DNA of 5,233 nt. Source: Tissierellia bacterium (GTDB lineage Bacteria; Bacillota; Clostridia; Tissierellales; Dethiosulfatibacteraceae). Positions 1 through 5,233 of this stretch are shown here, in pieces. The stretch lies in NCBI GenBank assembly GCA_007116605.1, contig SKID01000080.1, positions 1-5,233 of the forward strand. The letters are read 5' to 3'. Position 1 is the first letter of the stretch. Each line of letters starts with the position of its first letter. The translations under genes were made by a program, and so were the position numbers. The notes below the pieces were generated by a model, which was not told the origin of the DNA, did no database searches, and saw only the letters and a program-made list of their open reading frames with translations.

Positions 1-501
1 AATATCTCCTGTAGCATCTTTAAGAGCAACAATCCTTTCATGGTGTGCCAACTGTAATGCGGTATCCACCTCTATCTTCATGCCTGTTCTTGAAGGTACA
101 TTATATAGAATGATTGGCTTAGTTAAACGATCTGCTAGATATGTGTAATGCTTCACTAAGCCTTTTTGAGTTGTTTTGTTATAGTAGGGTGTCACCATCA
201 TCAATGCATCTACACCTACTGATTCTGCATATTGACTCAGCTGCAATCCATATTGGGTATCGTTACTACCCGTTCCTGCTATAACCGGGACTCTGCCAGC
301 TACTTTTTCAACACAAAATTTCATGACTTGCTTGTGCTCAGCATCACTAAGGGTTGCCCCTTCACCTGTAGTACCACAGGTTATAATGGCATCAATCCCT
401 TGATTAATTTGCCAATCCAATAACTCACCGTACTTTTCATAATCCACTTGACCATTTTTAAATGGTGTCACTATTGCTGTTCCTGCTCCTTTAAAAATCA
501 T
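1..501 (-). CDS. dapA: 4-hydroxy-tetrahydrodipicolinate synthase, N-terminal part (runs off left edge)
   Basis: This cytosolic enzyme condenses pyruvate with aspartate semialdehyde, the first committed step toward diaminopimelate and lysine. The 167 visible codons stay open to the left edge; full-length DapA is about 290 residues, so roughly the first 57% is present. The (beta/alpha)8-barrel begins at once, and the residues line up with E. coli DapA numbering without offset: Thr44-Thr45 in CGTTGEGATL, Tyr107 in TPYYNK, Tyr133 and Arg138 in YNVPSRTG, and the Schiff-base Lys161 in ALKDATGD. The catalytic triad and pyruvate lysine are therefore intact. The ATG at 501-499 has a GGAGG ribosome binding site at 508-512. 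A lysine riboswitch leader lies directly upstream, which independently supports the lysine-pathway role over the related aldolases NanA or KDG aldolase. Whether other lysine genes follow in an operon lies outside the window. Confidence 0.96.
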   Translation of the reverse strand, partial: MIFKGAGTAIVTPFKNGQVDYEKYGELLDWQINQGIDAIITCGTTGEGATLSDAEHKQVMKFCVEKVAGRVPVIAGTGSNDTQYGLQLSQYAESVGVDALMMVTPYYNKTTQKGLVKHYTYLADRLTKPIILYNVPSRTGMKIEVDTALQLAHHERIVALKDATGDI

Positions 502-507
502 TTCTTT

Positions 508-512
508 CCTCC
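508..512 (-). promoter_or_regulatory. Ribosome binding site of dapA
   Basis: GGAGG on the minus strand, six bases before the ATG at 501-499. It fixes the dapA start and lies downstream of both leader hairpins, so the leader is expected to act by transcription attenuation rather than by hiding this site. Confidence 0.85.
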
Positions 513-558
513 ATTTTTTTGTGAGGCGAATCAGAATGATATTTTGGTGTCAAATGTT

Positions 559-596
559 AAAAAAATCCCCTATTGTGCTAGGCACATAAAGGGGAT
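559..596 (-). terminator. Intrinsic terminator of the dapA lysine leader (distal hairpin)
   Basis: On the minus strand ATCCCC (596-591) pairs with GGGGAT (570-565). An inner stem TGTGC/GCACA closes a three-base loop, and a run of seven T follows at 565-559. This is a classic rho-independent terminator between the riboswitch and dapA, as expected for L-box attenuation. Its 5' arm can alternatively pair with the 3' edge of the riboswitch: UACA (664-661) and GGGG (near 655-658) face AUGUG (587-583) and CCCC (594-591). That gives a plausible antiterminator. The alternative pairing was worked out by eye and no energies were calculated. Confidence 0.85.
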
Positions 597-605
597 CAAC
601 TTAAC

Positions 606-634
606 AAAAAAGTCATGAGTAAAAAACTCATGAC
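606..634 (-). terminator. Second terminator-like hairpin in the dapA leader (proximal)
   Basis: A perfect 9-bp inverted repeat, GTCATGAGT (634-626) with ACTCATGAC (620-612), has a five-T loop and is followed by six T at 611-606. By shape it is an intrinsic terminator, but the stem has only four G-C pairs and should be weaker than the distal hairpin at 559-596. It lies in what would be the loop of the proposed antiterminator. It may be a weak first terminator, a spacer helix bringing the two antiterminator arms together, or a pausing site; the sequence cannot decide. Confidence 0.55.
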
Positions 635-660
635 AAAAAATCATTGATTCTTACCCCCAA

Positions 661-802
661 TGTATAACAGCACTCCCTTCTACGGTGGGCTCCGTATCGG
701 ACAGTTCTGTACTTATTCAGCACAGCCCCAGTGTTTTCACACTTCGGCGATAGTCCCTTTTCCATTCAGGTACTCTTGACATATCGCGGCCTCTGTTATA
801 CA
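661..802 (-). ncRNA. Lysine riboswitch (L-box) upstream of dapA
   Basis: This is a cis-acting RNA that binds lysine and is expected to shut down dapA transcription when lysine is plentiful. The closing P1 helix is a perfect 10 bp, TGTATAACAG (802-793) with CTGTTATACA (670-661). Read 5' to 3' on the minus strand, the conserved core follows: AGAGGCCGCGA, then AAGAGTACC, AAAGGGACTA and CGCCGAAG (749-742). Next come GGGGCTG, ACTGTCCGATACGGAG and the closing GGGAGTGCTG. Order and spacing match the known L-box family, and the position just upstream of dapA with a terminator after it fits the classic Firmicute arrangement. No part of the aptamer appears to be missing. Confidence 0.95.
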
Positions 803-819
803 CATATTTAATTCTCATC

Positions 820-848
820 ATACTAACAGATAATGATCTACCTGTCAA
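820..848 (-). promoter_or_regulatory. Sigma-A type promoter of the lysine leader and dapA
   Basis: TTGACA (-35, 848-843) and TAGTAT (-10, 825-820) on the minus strand are separated by exactly 17 bases. The predicted transcription start, near 813, falls about ten bases before the first strand of riboswitch helix P1. That is where a riboswitch promoter should be, so the assignment rests on both sequence and position. Confidence 0.85.
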
Positions 849-872
849 CTATTTAATATTTCATAAAGTTTA

Positions 873-1022
873 TCCCTCATCTGAACAAATATAAAACATA
901 TTCCTGAGTCGCGTCTTATTTGATGCCTTGTTAACTTTAAATTTAAAGCCAAACAAATCTTCAAATTCGATGCAGGGAAGGAATTCTTCTAAACTTTCCG
1001 AAACACACCTGATAGGGATATT
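873..1022 (-). other. Unrecognised coding-like remnant between the hydrolase gene and the dapA promoter
   Basis: A minus-strand frame stays open for 50 codons between TAG at 1025-1023 and TAA at 872-870. Its translation includes RCVSESLEEFLPCIEFEDLF and then VNKASNKTRLRNMFYICSDE, which looks protein-like in composition. It has no usable start: the only ATG is 9 codons before the end, and there is no ribosome binding site. A short ATG frame upstream (MMVILDRIS...) could join it only through a frameshift, which would fit a decayed gene. The plus strand is also open over about 45 codons here, so chance cannot be excluded. I do not recognise either reading. The region also holds a small hairpin without a T-tract at 1008-1030. 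Confidence 0.25.
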
Positions 1023-1054
1023 CTATCAAGGATAACCATCATAAAAAAGTCTAT

Positions 1055-1801
1055 TTAATCTTGATATAACTTTTCATGCCACTCAGAATGAACAAACTGA
1101 ACTGGGTTTTTTGTTACTGCCTCTTCATAGGAAATCATTTCTTTTGAGTGCCAGATACTTTCTAGATAATGAAGCCTTAAATCAATCTCTTGGTCTAAAT
1201 CTTTTCGATTGATCCTTCCATGACTAGTCAATATGTGATAGTGTTTAAACTGTTTCAGTTGGTGTAAGGCTTTTATTTCTTGAGGTATTTTATGATGAGG
1301 TACTATCGGAATAACCGGCTCATCAATATTGGCATACATGAGTTCATCTCCAATATGAAGGTAAGTCTCATTAATAAAGATTATAATACTACAATCTGAA
1401 TGACCTGGATAAGTTTGCACCTTTATATTAAAATCTCCATGACTAAAGGCATATGTGTCATACACTTGTATATCTGGTTTATATAATGATTGTTGTTCTT
1501 TGTCTACAAAAGTATCTAAAGCATCTTGATATAAATGACTTCCAATAACAGTCACATTCTCAAATACTTTTAATCCATTGATATGATCTAAATGAAAATG
1601 ACTAATAATGACTTTTGTAATCGTTATGGCTCTTTCTTCAAAATAATCTTTAACTTGTTGACTATGTTCTCTAAAACCACAATCGATTAAAATAGCTTCA
1701 TTGCCATTAACCATCACATATAAATTATAACCAAATTTTGTTGCTTTTCTCTTATCAAAAATAAAACAATAAAAATTATCGCGTATTTTTTCGACTTTCA
1801 T
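1055..1801 (-). CDS. Metallo-beta-lactamase-fold hydrolase
   Basis: A 248-residue cytosolic protein with no signal peptide or membrane segment. It carries the full metal-binding set of the metallo-beta-lactamase superfamily: HFHLDH at residues 68-73 (His68, His70, Asp72, His73), His134 in YPGHSD, Asp152 in HIGDE and His194 in TSHG. The early LIDCGF strand (38-43) is also typical. A two-zinc (or iron) hydrolase site is therefore intact. The fold covers glyoxalase II-like thioesterases, lactonases and other esterases, and nothing in the sequence fixes the substrate; true antibiotic resistance is unlikely because the protein is not exported. The ATG at 1801-1799 is preceded by an AGGAGA-type ribosome binding site near 1807-1812. 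The gene appears monocistronic: a terminator and its own promoter precede it, and a long gap follows. No convincing terminator was seen after its TAA. Confidence 0.9.
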   Translation of the reverse strand: MKVEKIRDNFYCFIFDKRKATKFGYNLYVMVNGNEAILIDCGFREHSQQVKDYFEERAITITKVIISHFHLDHINGLKVFENVTVIGSHLYQDALDTFVDKEQQSLYKPDIQVYDTYAFSHGDFNIKVQTYPGHSDCSIIIFINETYLHIGDELMYANIDEPVIPIVPHHKIPQEIKALHQLKQFKHYHILTSHGRINRKDLDQEIDLRLHYLESIWHSKEMISYEEAVTKNPVQFVHSEWHEKLYQD

Positions 1802-1853
1802 AAATCTCTCCTTTTTTAATCCATTACATCTTTGACTTTTTCAGTCTTTAAGC

Positions 1854-1882
1854 ATTATATCACAATGTATTGATTTTTTTAA
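1854..1882 (-). promoter_or_regulatory. Extended -10 promoter of the hydrolase gene
   Basis: TATAAT at 1859-1854 is preceded by TGA, giving the extended -10 form TGnTATAAT. The -35 position, 17 bases upstream, reads TTAAAA (1882-1877), a poor match that the extended -10 can compensate. The start would lie about 45 bases before the ATG, just downstream of the nhaC terminator. Confidence 0.65.
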
Positions 1883-1886
1883 CAAA

Positions 1887-1920
1887 AAAACCACCGTATT
1901 AACCATAACACGGTGGTTTT
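1887..1920 (-). terminator. Intrinsic terminator of nhaC, possibly bidirectional
   Basis: An 11-bp inverted repeat, AAAACCACCGT with ACGGTGGTTTT, surrounds a 12-base loop. On the minus strand the stem runs directly into seven T. It begins 11 bases after the nhaC stop codon. The plus strand has only a four-T run after the stem, so function in the reverse direction would be weaker. Confidence 0.9.
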
Positions 1921-1930
1921 AAAAAACAGT

Positions 1931-3331
1931 TTAACTTGCTTTCTGCTCTTTAGGGTCTACTTGCTTAATTCCCCAACCCATATAGGCGAACAATATCCCC
2001 ATTACTGGATTGATTAAGTTAAAGAAGGCATAGGGCAGATACGCTAGAGGATTGACCATTAGCACCGTCATCATATAGGCTCCACATGTATTCCATGGAA
2101 TTAAAGCAGAAGTTAAAGTTCCTCCCTCTTCTAAGGTACGAGATAATAACTTTGGCTCTAAACCACGCTCATCAAATTCTGATTTATACATACGTGCTGG
2201 AACGACTAATGCTAAATATTGATCTGCAGTTAAAATATTGGCCATTAAAGCTGTGAAGGTTGTTGCAAATACCAATGATCCTGTAGATTTTGCCATTTTT
2301 AAAATTGAATGACCCACCGCTTGGAGCATGCCTGTTTTCTCCATAACGCCACCAAAGACCATGGCACAAATGACTAGTGAAATCGTCCACATCATTGAAT
2401 CTAGTCCACCTCTTACTAATAGACTGTCTACAACATCAACACCTGTTTCAATATAAAAACCATAATGAACCGTGTCAATGATGTCAGCTATATGAGCACC
2501 TTGGAAAATTGCTGCAAACAATCCTCCCACAATTGTTCCTATAACAAGAGAGGGTAGTGCTGGTTTCTTTGTTGCCACAAGACCAATAACAACAATAGGG
2601 GGTATAAATAATAATGGTGTAATATTAAACTCAACTTTTAAAACATCAATAATCATATCAATACTAGTTGTGTCTAAGGCTTGTCCAGCATATCTTGCTC
2701 CAAGAACCCCATAAAGAATCAATGCAATAGCAATACTGGGTCCTGTTGTTTGGAACATGTACTTAATATGATCAAAAAGTGTTGCCCCCGCTACAGCAGG
2801 AGTCATATTTGTTGTATCTGATAATGGTGACATTTTGTCTCCAAAATAAGCTCCAGATATAATAGCCCCCGCCGTCATTGCAGGAGGAATACCCAACCCT
2901 TGTCCTACGCCCATAAGAGCGATACCTACTGTACCTGCAGTTGTCCAAGAACTCCCTGTGGAAAGAGATACCACGATACAAATAATACAAGTCGCTACTA
3001 AGAAAATACCTGGTGATAAAATTTGTAGACCATAATAGATCATAGCTGGAACTGTTCCTGACAAAATCCAAGAACCAATCAAGGTTCCTACAACCATCAA
3101 AATCAATAATCCTTGCATGACCATTTGAATCGTTTCTACAATACCTGTTTCAATTTCCGTCCACGAATAATTCAGGGCAAACATTGCCACTAAAGTTGCC
3201 GCAATGGCACCAATTAAAATAAGAATATGGGGATCTGCTCCTAAATAAATGATTCCGATAAAAAGTGATGCTACAAGAATAACAATGGGAATTAATGCGT
3301 GAAATAACGTTGCTTGTTTTTTCTCTTTCAT
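1931..3331 (-). CDS. nhaC: NhaC-family Na+/H+ antiporter
   Basis: A 466-residue polytopic membrane protein with about 11-12 hydrophobic segments; the first spans roughly residues 10-30 after a short Lys-rich cytoplasmic start. Family signatures include SLSTGSSWTTAGTVG (122-136), the charged loop SGAYFGDKMSPLSDTTNM (159-176), and near the C-terminus LTADQYLALV and EEGGTLTSALIPWNTCGAYM. Length is normal for NhaC. Members exchange external H+ for internal Na+, supporting pH and sodium homeostasis. The related MleN group couples Na+/lactate with H+/malate exchange, so the substrate is not fully fixed. The ATG at 3331-3329 has GGAGG at 3336-3340. It follows pylC after 248 bases and precedes a strong terminator, so it may be its own unit or receive readthrough from the pyl operon, since no clear terminator follows pylC. 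Confidence 0.93.
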   Translation of the reverse strand: MKEKKQATLFHALIPIVILVASLFIGIIYLGADPHILILIGAIAATLVAMFALNYSWTEIETGIVETIQMVMQGLLILMVVGTLIGSWILSGTVPAMIYYGLQILSPGIFLVATCIICIVVSLSTGSSWTTAGTVGIALMGVGQGLGIPPAMTAGAIISGAYFGDKMSPLSDTTNMTPAVAGATLFDHIKYMFQTTGPSIAIALILYGVLGARYAGQALDTTSIDMIIDVLKVEFNITPLLFIPPIVVIGLVATKKPALPSLVIGTIVGGLFAAIFQGAHIADIIDTVHYGFYIETGVDVVDSLLVRGGLDSMMWTISLVICAMVFGGVMEKTGMLQAVGHSILKMAKSTGSLVFATTFTALMANILTADQYLALVVPARMYKSEFDERGLEPKLLSRTLEEGGTLTSALIPWNTCGAYMMTVLMVNPLAYLPYAFFNLINPVMGILFAYMGWGIKQVDPKEQKAS

Positions 3332-3357
3332 AAGTCCTCCATTCGCTTTGTTTTTTT

Positions 3358-3363
3358 ATTATA
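3358..3363 (-). promoter_or_regulatory. Possible -10 element for nhaC
   Basis: TATAAT on the minus strand about 27 bases before the nhaC ATG. Hexamers at 17-18 bases upstream do not resemble TTGACA. A second TATAAT further upstream, near 3522-3527, also lacks a good -35. Either could start nhaC transcription; neither is convincing. Confidence 0.3.
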
Positions 3364-3402
3364 AATAAAAGTGTCATCAATACATTGAAAATCTTATCAC
3401 TA

Positions 3403-3498
3403 ACACACTCCTTTAATCCCCATAAAAGCAGTCTTGGTGACTTGAGAATCAATGGTATTAATCACGACTTTATTTAATAAAACAGCACTTTCTTGGAA
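3403..3498 (-). other. Unrecognised coding-like fragment between pylC and nhaC
   Basis: A 32-codon minus-strand frame, whose translation includes VLLNKVVINTIDSQVTKTAF and ends MGIKGVC, lies between TAG at 3501-3499 and the stop series TAG-TGA-TAA at 3402-3394. Composition and the tandem stops look like a genuine protein end, but there is no ATG near its beginning and no ribosome binding site, so it is not an intact gene. Reading through the upstream TAG gives an implausible AT-rich stretch. It could be the tail of a deleted gene, part of an intergenic repeat, or chance. No tRNA cloverleaf, in particular no tRNA-Pyl (CUA anticodon), was found in the 3332-3579 gap. Confidence 0.25.
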
Positions 3499-3579
3499 CT
3501 AAACCGATAAATATAAAACTATTATATGATTTTTCACGTTTTTTTTATATCATTAAATCTATCATTTTTGGTAAAATCA

Positions 3580-4713
3580 TTAGGTTTTTTGGAATAAATT
3601 CTTGTTCTTTAACTCACTGAAAATATAATTTCTTCTAGCATGAATCTCTAAGTCAGTTTTCCCAATGATGACAAGAATCATCCTCAATATTTCATCACCA
3701 GGGACATAATCTGTCAATATATCAACTTCTTCAACTAGACCAACATAATAGTATAATGGACCACATTGGGTCATCACCTTTTCACCCAGATTGCTTGTAG
3801 CGTCCTTGTTTATTAGCCATTGTTCTAAAACAACCCTAGGATTGTTCTTCGTTACAGTGATGGGTGTATACGGAATAAATACACGGATTAATTCTTCTAA
3901 TAAATTAATGCCCGTGGTTTGATAAACTACGATTGGCGTCTGACTGGGTAACCTTGCGTCAATTTCTAGTACTTTGATTGTATCATTATGTAGAATTACT
4001 TCCACATCCATGATCCCTTTCAGTTGTAATTTTTCTGCGATATCAAGGGTAATTCGTTGAAACTCTTGTTTGACCCTAGTTTCTAAATCACATGGAGCGG
4101 TTACTCGACAGCAATCATATTGATCATCTATATGAATTTGTGTGATTTCATAGGTTTTATACTGCCCTGGAGAACCTATAACCTCCATAGAAAAAGAAGG
4201 TCCCTCTAAATACTCTTGAATTATCCATTGATCCATTCCAGTGATTTTCTGAAGTTTTTCTTCAAGTGTTTTTTCGCAATTTATCACTTCTACACCTTCA
4301 CTACCACTGGCTTCACTAGGCTTCATGAGCAAAGGAATCCTTGCATCTGGATAATGCTTTGGACAAGGGATTTGGTGTTCTTGAAATAAAGCATCTGATT
4401 TTTTTTTAGATTTGGTTATTTGATAAGCCTTAAAGTCAAAAGCAATCTGTAAATGGTATTTAATTTGGATTTGCTCGAGAAAAGTAATCACTGCATCATT
4501 TTCCATAGCAGGCAAAATCAAATCACAGTCATAAGCTTTTTTCAAAAATGCCTCTTTGTTTTTCAATATATCCATCTCTATAAAACTATCTGCAAGATTT
4601 CTTGCTAAACAGCTTGGATTCTTGTCTATTAGTAAGGTTTTGATATTTGCTTTTTGAGCTAAGTAGCAGGCTTCAACACCCTGTAGCTTGCCTCCAACTA
4701 TAAGCATTTTCAT
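3580..4713 (-). CDS. pylC: 3-methyl-D-ornithine--L-lysine ligase (pyrrolysine biosynthesis)
   Basis: PylC uses ATP to join the alpha-carboxylate of 3-methyl-D-ornithine to the epsilon-amine of L-lysine, the second step of pyrrolysine synthesis. The ATP-grasp layout is complete. A Rossmann-like N-domain begins MLIVGGKLQGVEACYLA, and the ATP-binding region includes LLMKPSEASGSEGVEV (128-143) and QEYLEGPSFSMEVIG (166-180). The metal site comprises MDVEV (235-239) and LEIDARLPSQTP (249-260), the latter characteristic of PylC rather than of CarB or D-Ala ligases. I chose the ATG at 4713-4711 (377 residues) because it overlaps the pylB TGA as ATGA and leads straight into the Rossmann strand. An in-frame ATG 36 bases upstream would overlap pylB by 40 bases and add a tail atypical for the family. 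The ribosome binding site is weak, so translation is probably coupled to pylB. The gene ends with TAA followed directly by TGA. No clear terminator follows. Confidence 0.93.
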   Translation of the reverse strand: MKMLIVGGKLQGVEACYLAQKANIKTLLIDKNPSCLARNLADSFIEMDILKNKEAFLKKAYDCDLILPAMENDAVITFLEQIQIKYHLQIAFDFKAYQITKSKKKSDALFQEHQIPCPKHYPDARIPLLMKPSEASGSEGVEVINCEKTLEEKLQKITGMDQWIIQEYLEGPSFSMEVIGSPGQYKTYEITQIHIDDQYDCCRVTAPCDLETRVKQEFQRITLDIAEKLQLKGIMDVEVILHNDTIKVLEIDARLPSQTPIVVYQTTGINLLEELIRVFIPYTPITVTKNNPRVVLEQWLINKDATSNLGEKVMTQCGPLYYYVGLVEEVDILTDYVPGDEILRMILVIIGKTDLEIHARRNYIFSELKNKNLFQKT

Positions 4714-5233
4714 CGGTCTGCCTGCTTTAATTTTTCTTTTATCAACCACTTTTGATAATCAGCAAGACTAGCCACTTGAAGCTGCTTTTGATTTAAAATT
4801 TTAGTCACTTCTTCCACCTGTCTACCCCCTGTATCAATATCCATTAGATTTTGTGCAACGCCACCTAATCCTGATTTTGGGGGAATAATGGAAGTAATCA
4901 CATTGGCCCCTGCATCTAACCTTTTTGCCATGCCGCCTAGACCTTCAATATCTAATGATGCCGGAATTAATACATTCGGATAAAGATGTCTTATGATAGC
5001 AATTATTTTTAACTCTAAAGTCTCATCTGCTCGTTGATGCATTTCCATTGGACTCCCTTTTTGGGGAACAAAACTCATGACTCGCATTTGAGAAGCTCCC
5101 ATCTCACCCATTGTTGCAATGGAATTAGCTATGTCTTCTAATGTTTCTCCTACACCCACCAGAATCCCTTCTTCTATTAGCATGCCTTTTTGCTTTGCCA
5201 TCATTTTAGTCTCAAACCTTTGATTATAATCCT
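4710..5233 (-). CDS. pylB: 3-methylornithine synthase, C-terminal half (runs off right edge)
   Basis: PylB is a radical-SAM mutase that converts L-lysine to (3R)-3-methyl-D-ornithine, the first step of pyrrolysine synthesis. The 173 visible codons are about half of the usual 350 residues; the N-terminal CxxxCxxC iron-sulfur motif lies beyond the right edge. The frame stays open to 5233 (it reads DYNQRFETKMMAKQKGMLI), so the ATGs at 5204 and 5201 are internal methionines and not starts. Diagnostic stretches are GMLIEEGILVGVGET, MRVMSFVPQKGSPM, IPASLDIEGLGGMAKRLDAG and IIPPKSGLGGVAQ. The SLD and MRV motifs correspond, as I recall the family structure, to Ser/Asp/Arg ligands of the product. BioB and HydE are relatives, but the adjoining pylC makes PylB the clear choice. 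The TGA stop overlaps the pylC start. Confidence 0.93.
   Translation of the reverse strand, partial: DYNQRFETKMMAKQKGMLIEEGILVGVGETLEDIANSIATMGEMGASQMRVMSFVPQKGSPMEMHQRADETLELKIIAIIRHLYPNVLIPASLDIEGLGGMAKRLDAGANVITSIIPPKSGLGGVAQNLMDIDTGGRQVEEVTKILNQKQLQVASLADYQKWLIKEKLKQADR

Noticed and set aside
232..423. A 63-codon plus-strand frame.
   Set aside because: It is antisense to the conserved DapA barrel and has no family features of its own.
548..553. TTGACA on the minus strand between the leader terminator and dapA, as a possible second promoter bypassing the riboswitch.
   Set aside because: No acceptable -10 lies 16-18 bases downstream; the position reads TTCGCC.
935..948. A 14-base perfect palindrome, CTTTAAATTTAAAG, as an operator candidate.
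   Set aside because: It is nearly all A/T, about 90 bases upstream of the dapA -35, and such palindromes arise easily by chance in AT-rich DNA.
1008..1030. Hairpin CTTGATAG/CTATCAGG as a terminator of the hydrolase gene.
   Set aside because: The stem is short with a G-T pair and no T-run follows it on the minus strand.
2184..3071. Two further minus-strand frames inside nhaC (2184-2390 and 2772-3071).
   Set aside because: Both are out-of-frame shadows of the well-supported nhaC reading.
3150..3452. A 100-codon minus-strand frame overlapping the start of nhaC.
   Set aside because: Most of it lies inside nhaC in another frame, with Ser/Tyr/Cys-rich shadow composition and no ribosome binding site.
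3403..3530. Pyrrolysine readthrough of the TAG at 3501-3499 joining the 32-codon frame to upstream codons.
   Set aside because: The upstream codons read as AT-rich, non-protein-like sequence and reach a TGA within about 17 codons, with no start or ribosome binding site.
3510..3579. A terminator directly after pylC.
   Set aside because: Only a 5-bp ATGAT/ATCAT pairing with a long loop was found, with no G-C rich stem and no T-run on the minus strand.

Overview
This window is low-GC and looks like the chromosome of an anaerobic, Clostridia-type Firmicute. Supporting signs are the AT-rich intergenic DNA, strong GGAGG ribosome binding sites, a lysine (L-box) riboswitch on dapA, an NhaC-type Na+/H+ antiporter, and two pyrrolysine biosynthesis genes. 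Pyrrolysine genes are known from methylamine-using methanogens and a limited set of bacteria that includes several Clostridia. The genus cannot be named from the sequence. All recognisable genes lie on the minus strand, so transcription runs from high to low coordinates.

Layout from right to left: (1) 4710-5233, the C-terminal half of PylB (3-methylornithine synthase), running off the right edge. (2) 3580-4713, PylC (3-methylornithine-lysine ligase), joined to pylB by an ATGA stop/start overlap. (3) 3332-3579, a 248-base gap with no pylD; it holds a short unrecognised coding-like frame ending in the stop series TAG-TGA-TAA and only weak promoter candidates. (4) 1931-3331, nhaC, closed by a strong terminator at 1887-1920. 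(5) 1055-1801, a stand-alone metallo-beta-lactamase-fold hydrolase with its own extended -10 promoter. (6) 849-1054, intergenic DNA with an unrecognised coding-like remnant. (7) 513-848, the dapA leader: a good sigma-A promoter, a complete lysine riboswitch, and two successive terminator-like hairpins. (8) 1-501, the N-terminal 167 codons of dapA, running off the left edge.

How the genes relate: PylB rearranges L-lysine to 3-methyl-D-ornithine and PylC ligates that to a second lysine. PylD, which completes pyrrolysine, is not where it would be expected right after pylC. dapA supplies the lysine/diaminopimelate pathway under lysine feedback, so both ends of the window concern lysine; a functional link is inference only. 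nhaC probably serves Na+/pH homeostasis, and the hydrolase has no assignable substrate. None of the four visible gene ends (TGA, TAA, TAA, TAA) uses TAG, which fits a TAG-decoding organism, though four genes are too few to prove it.
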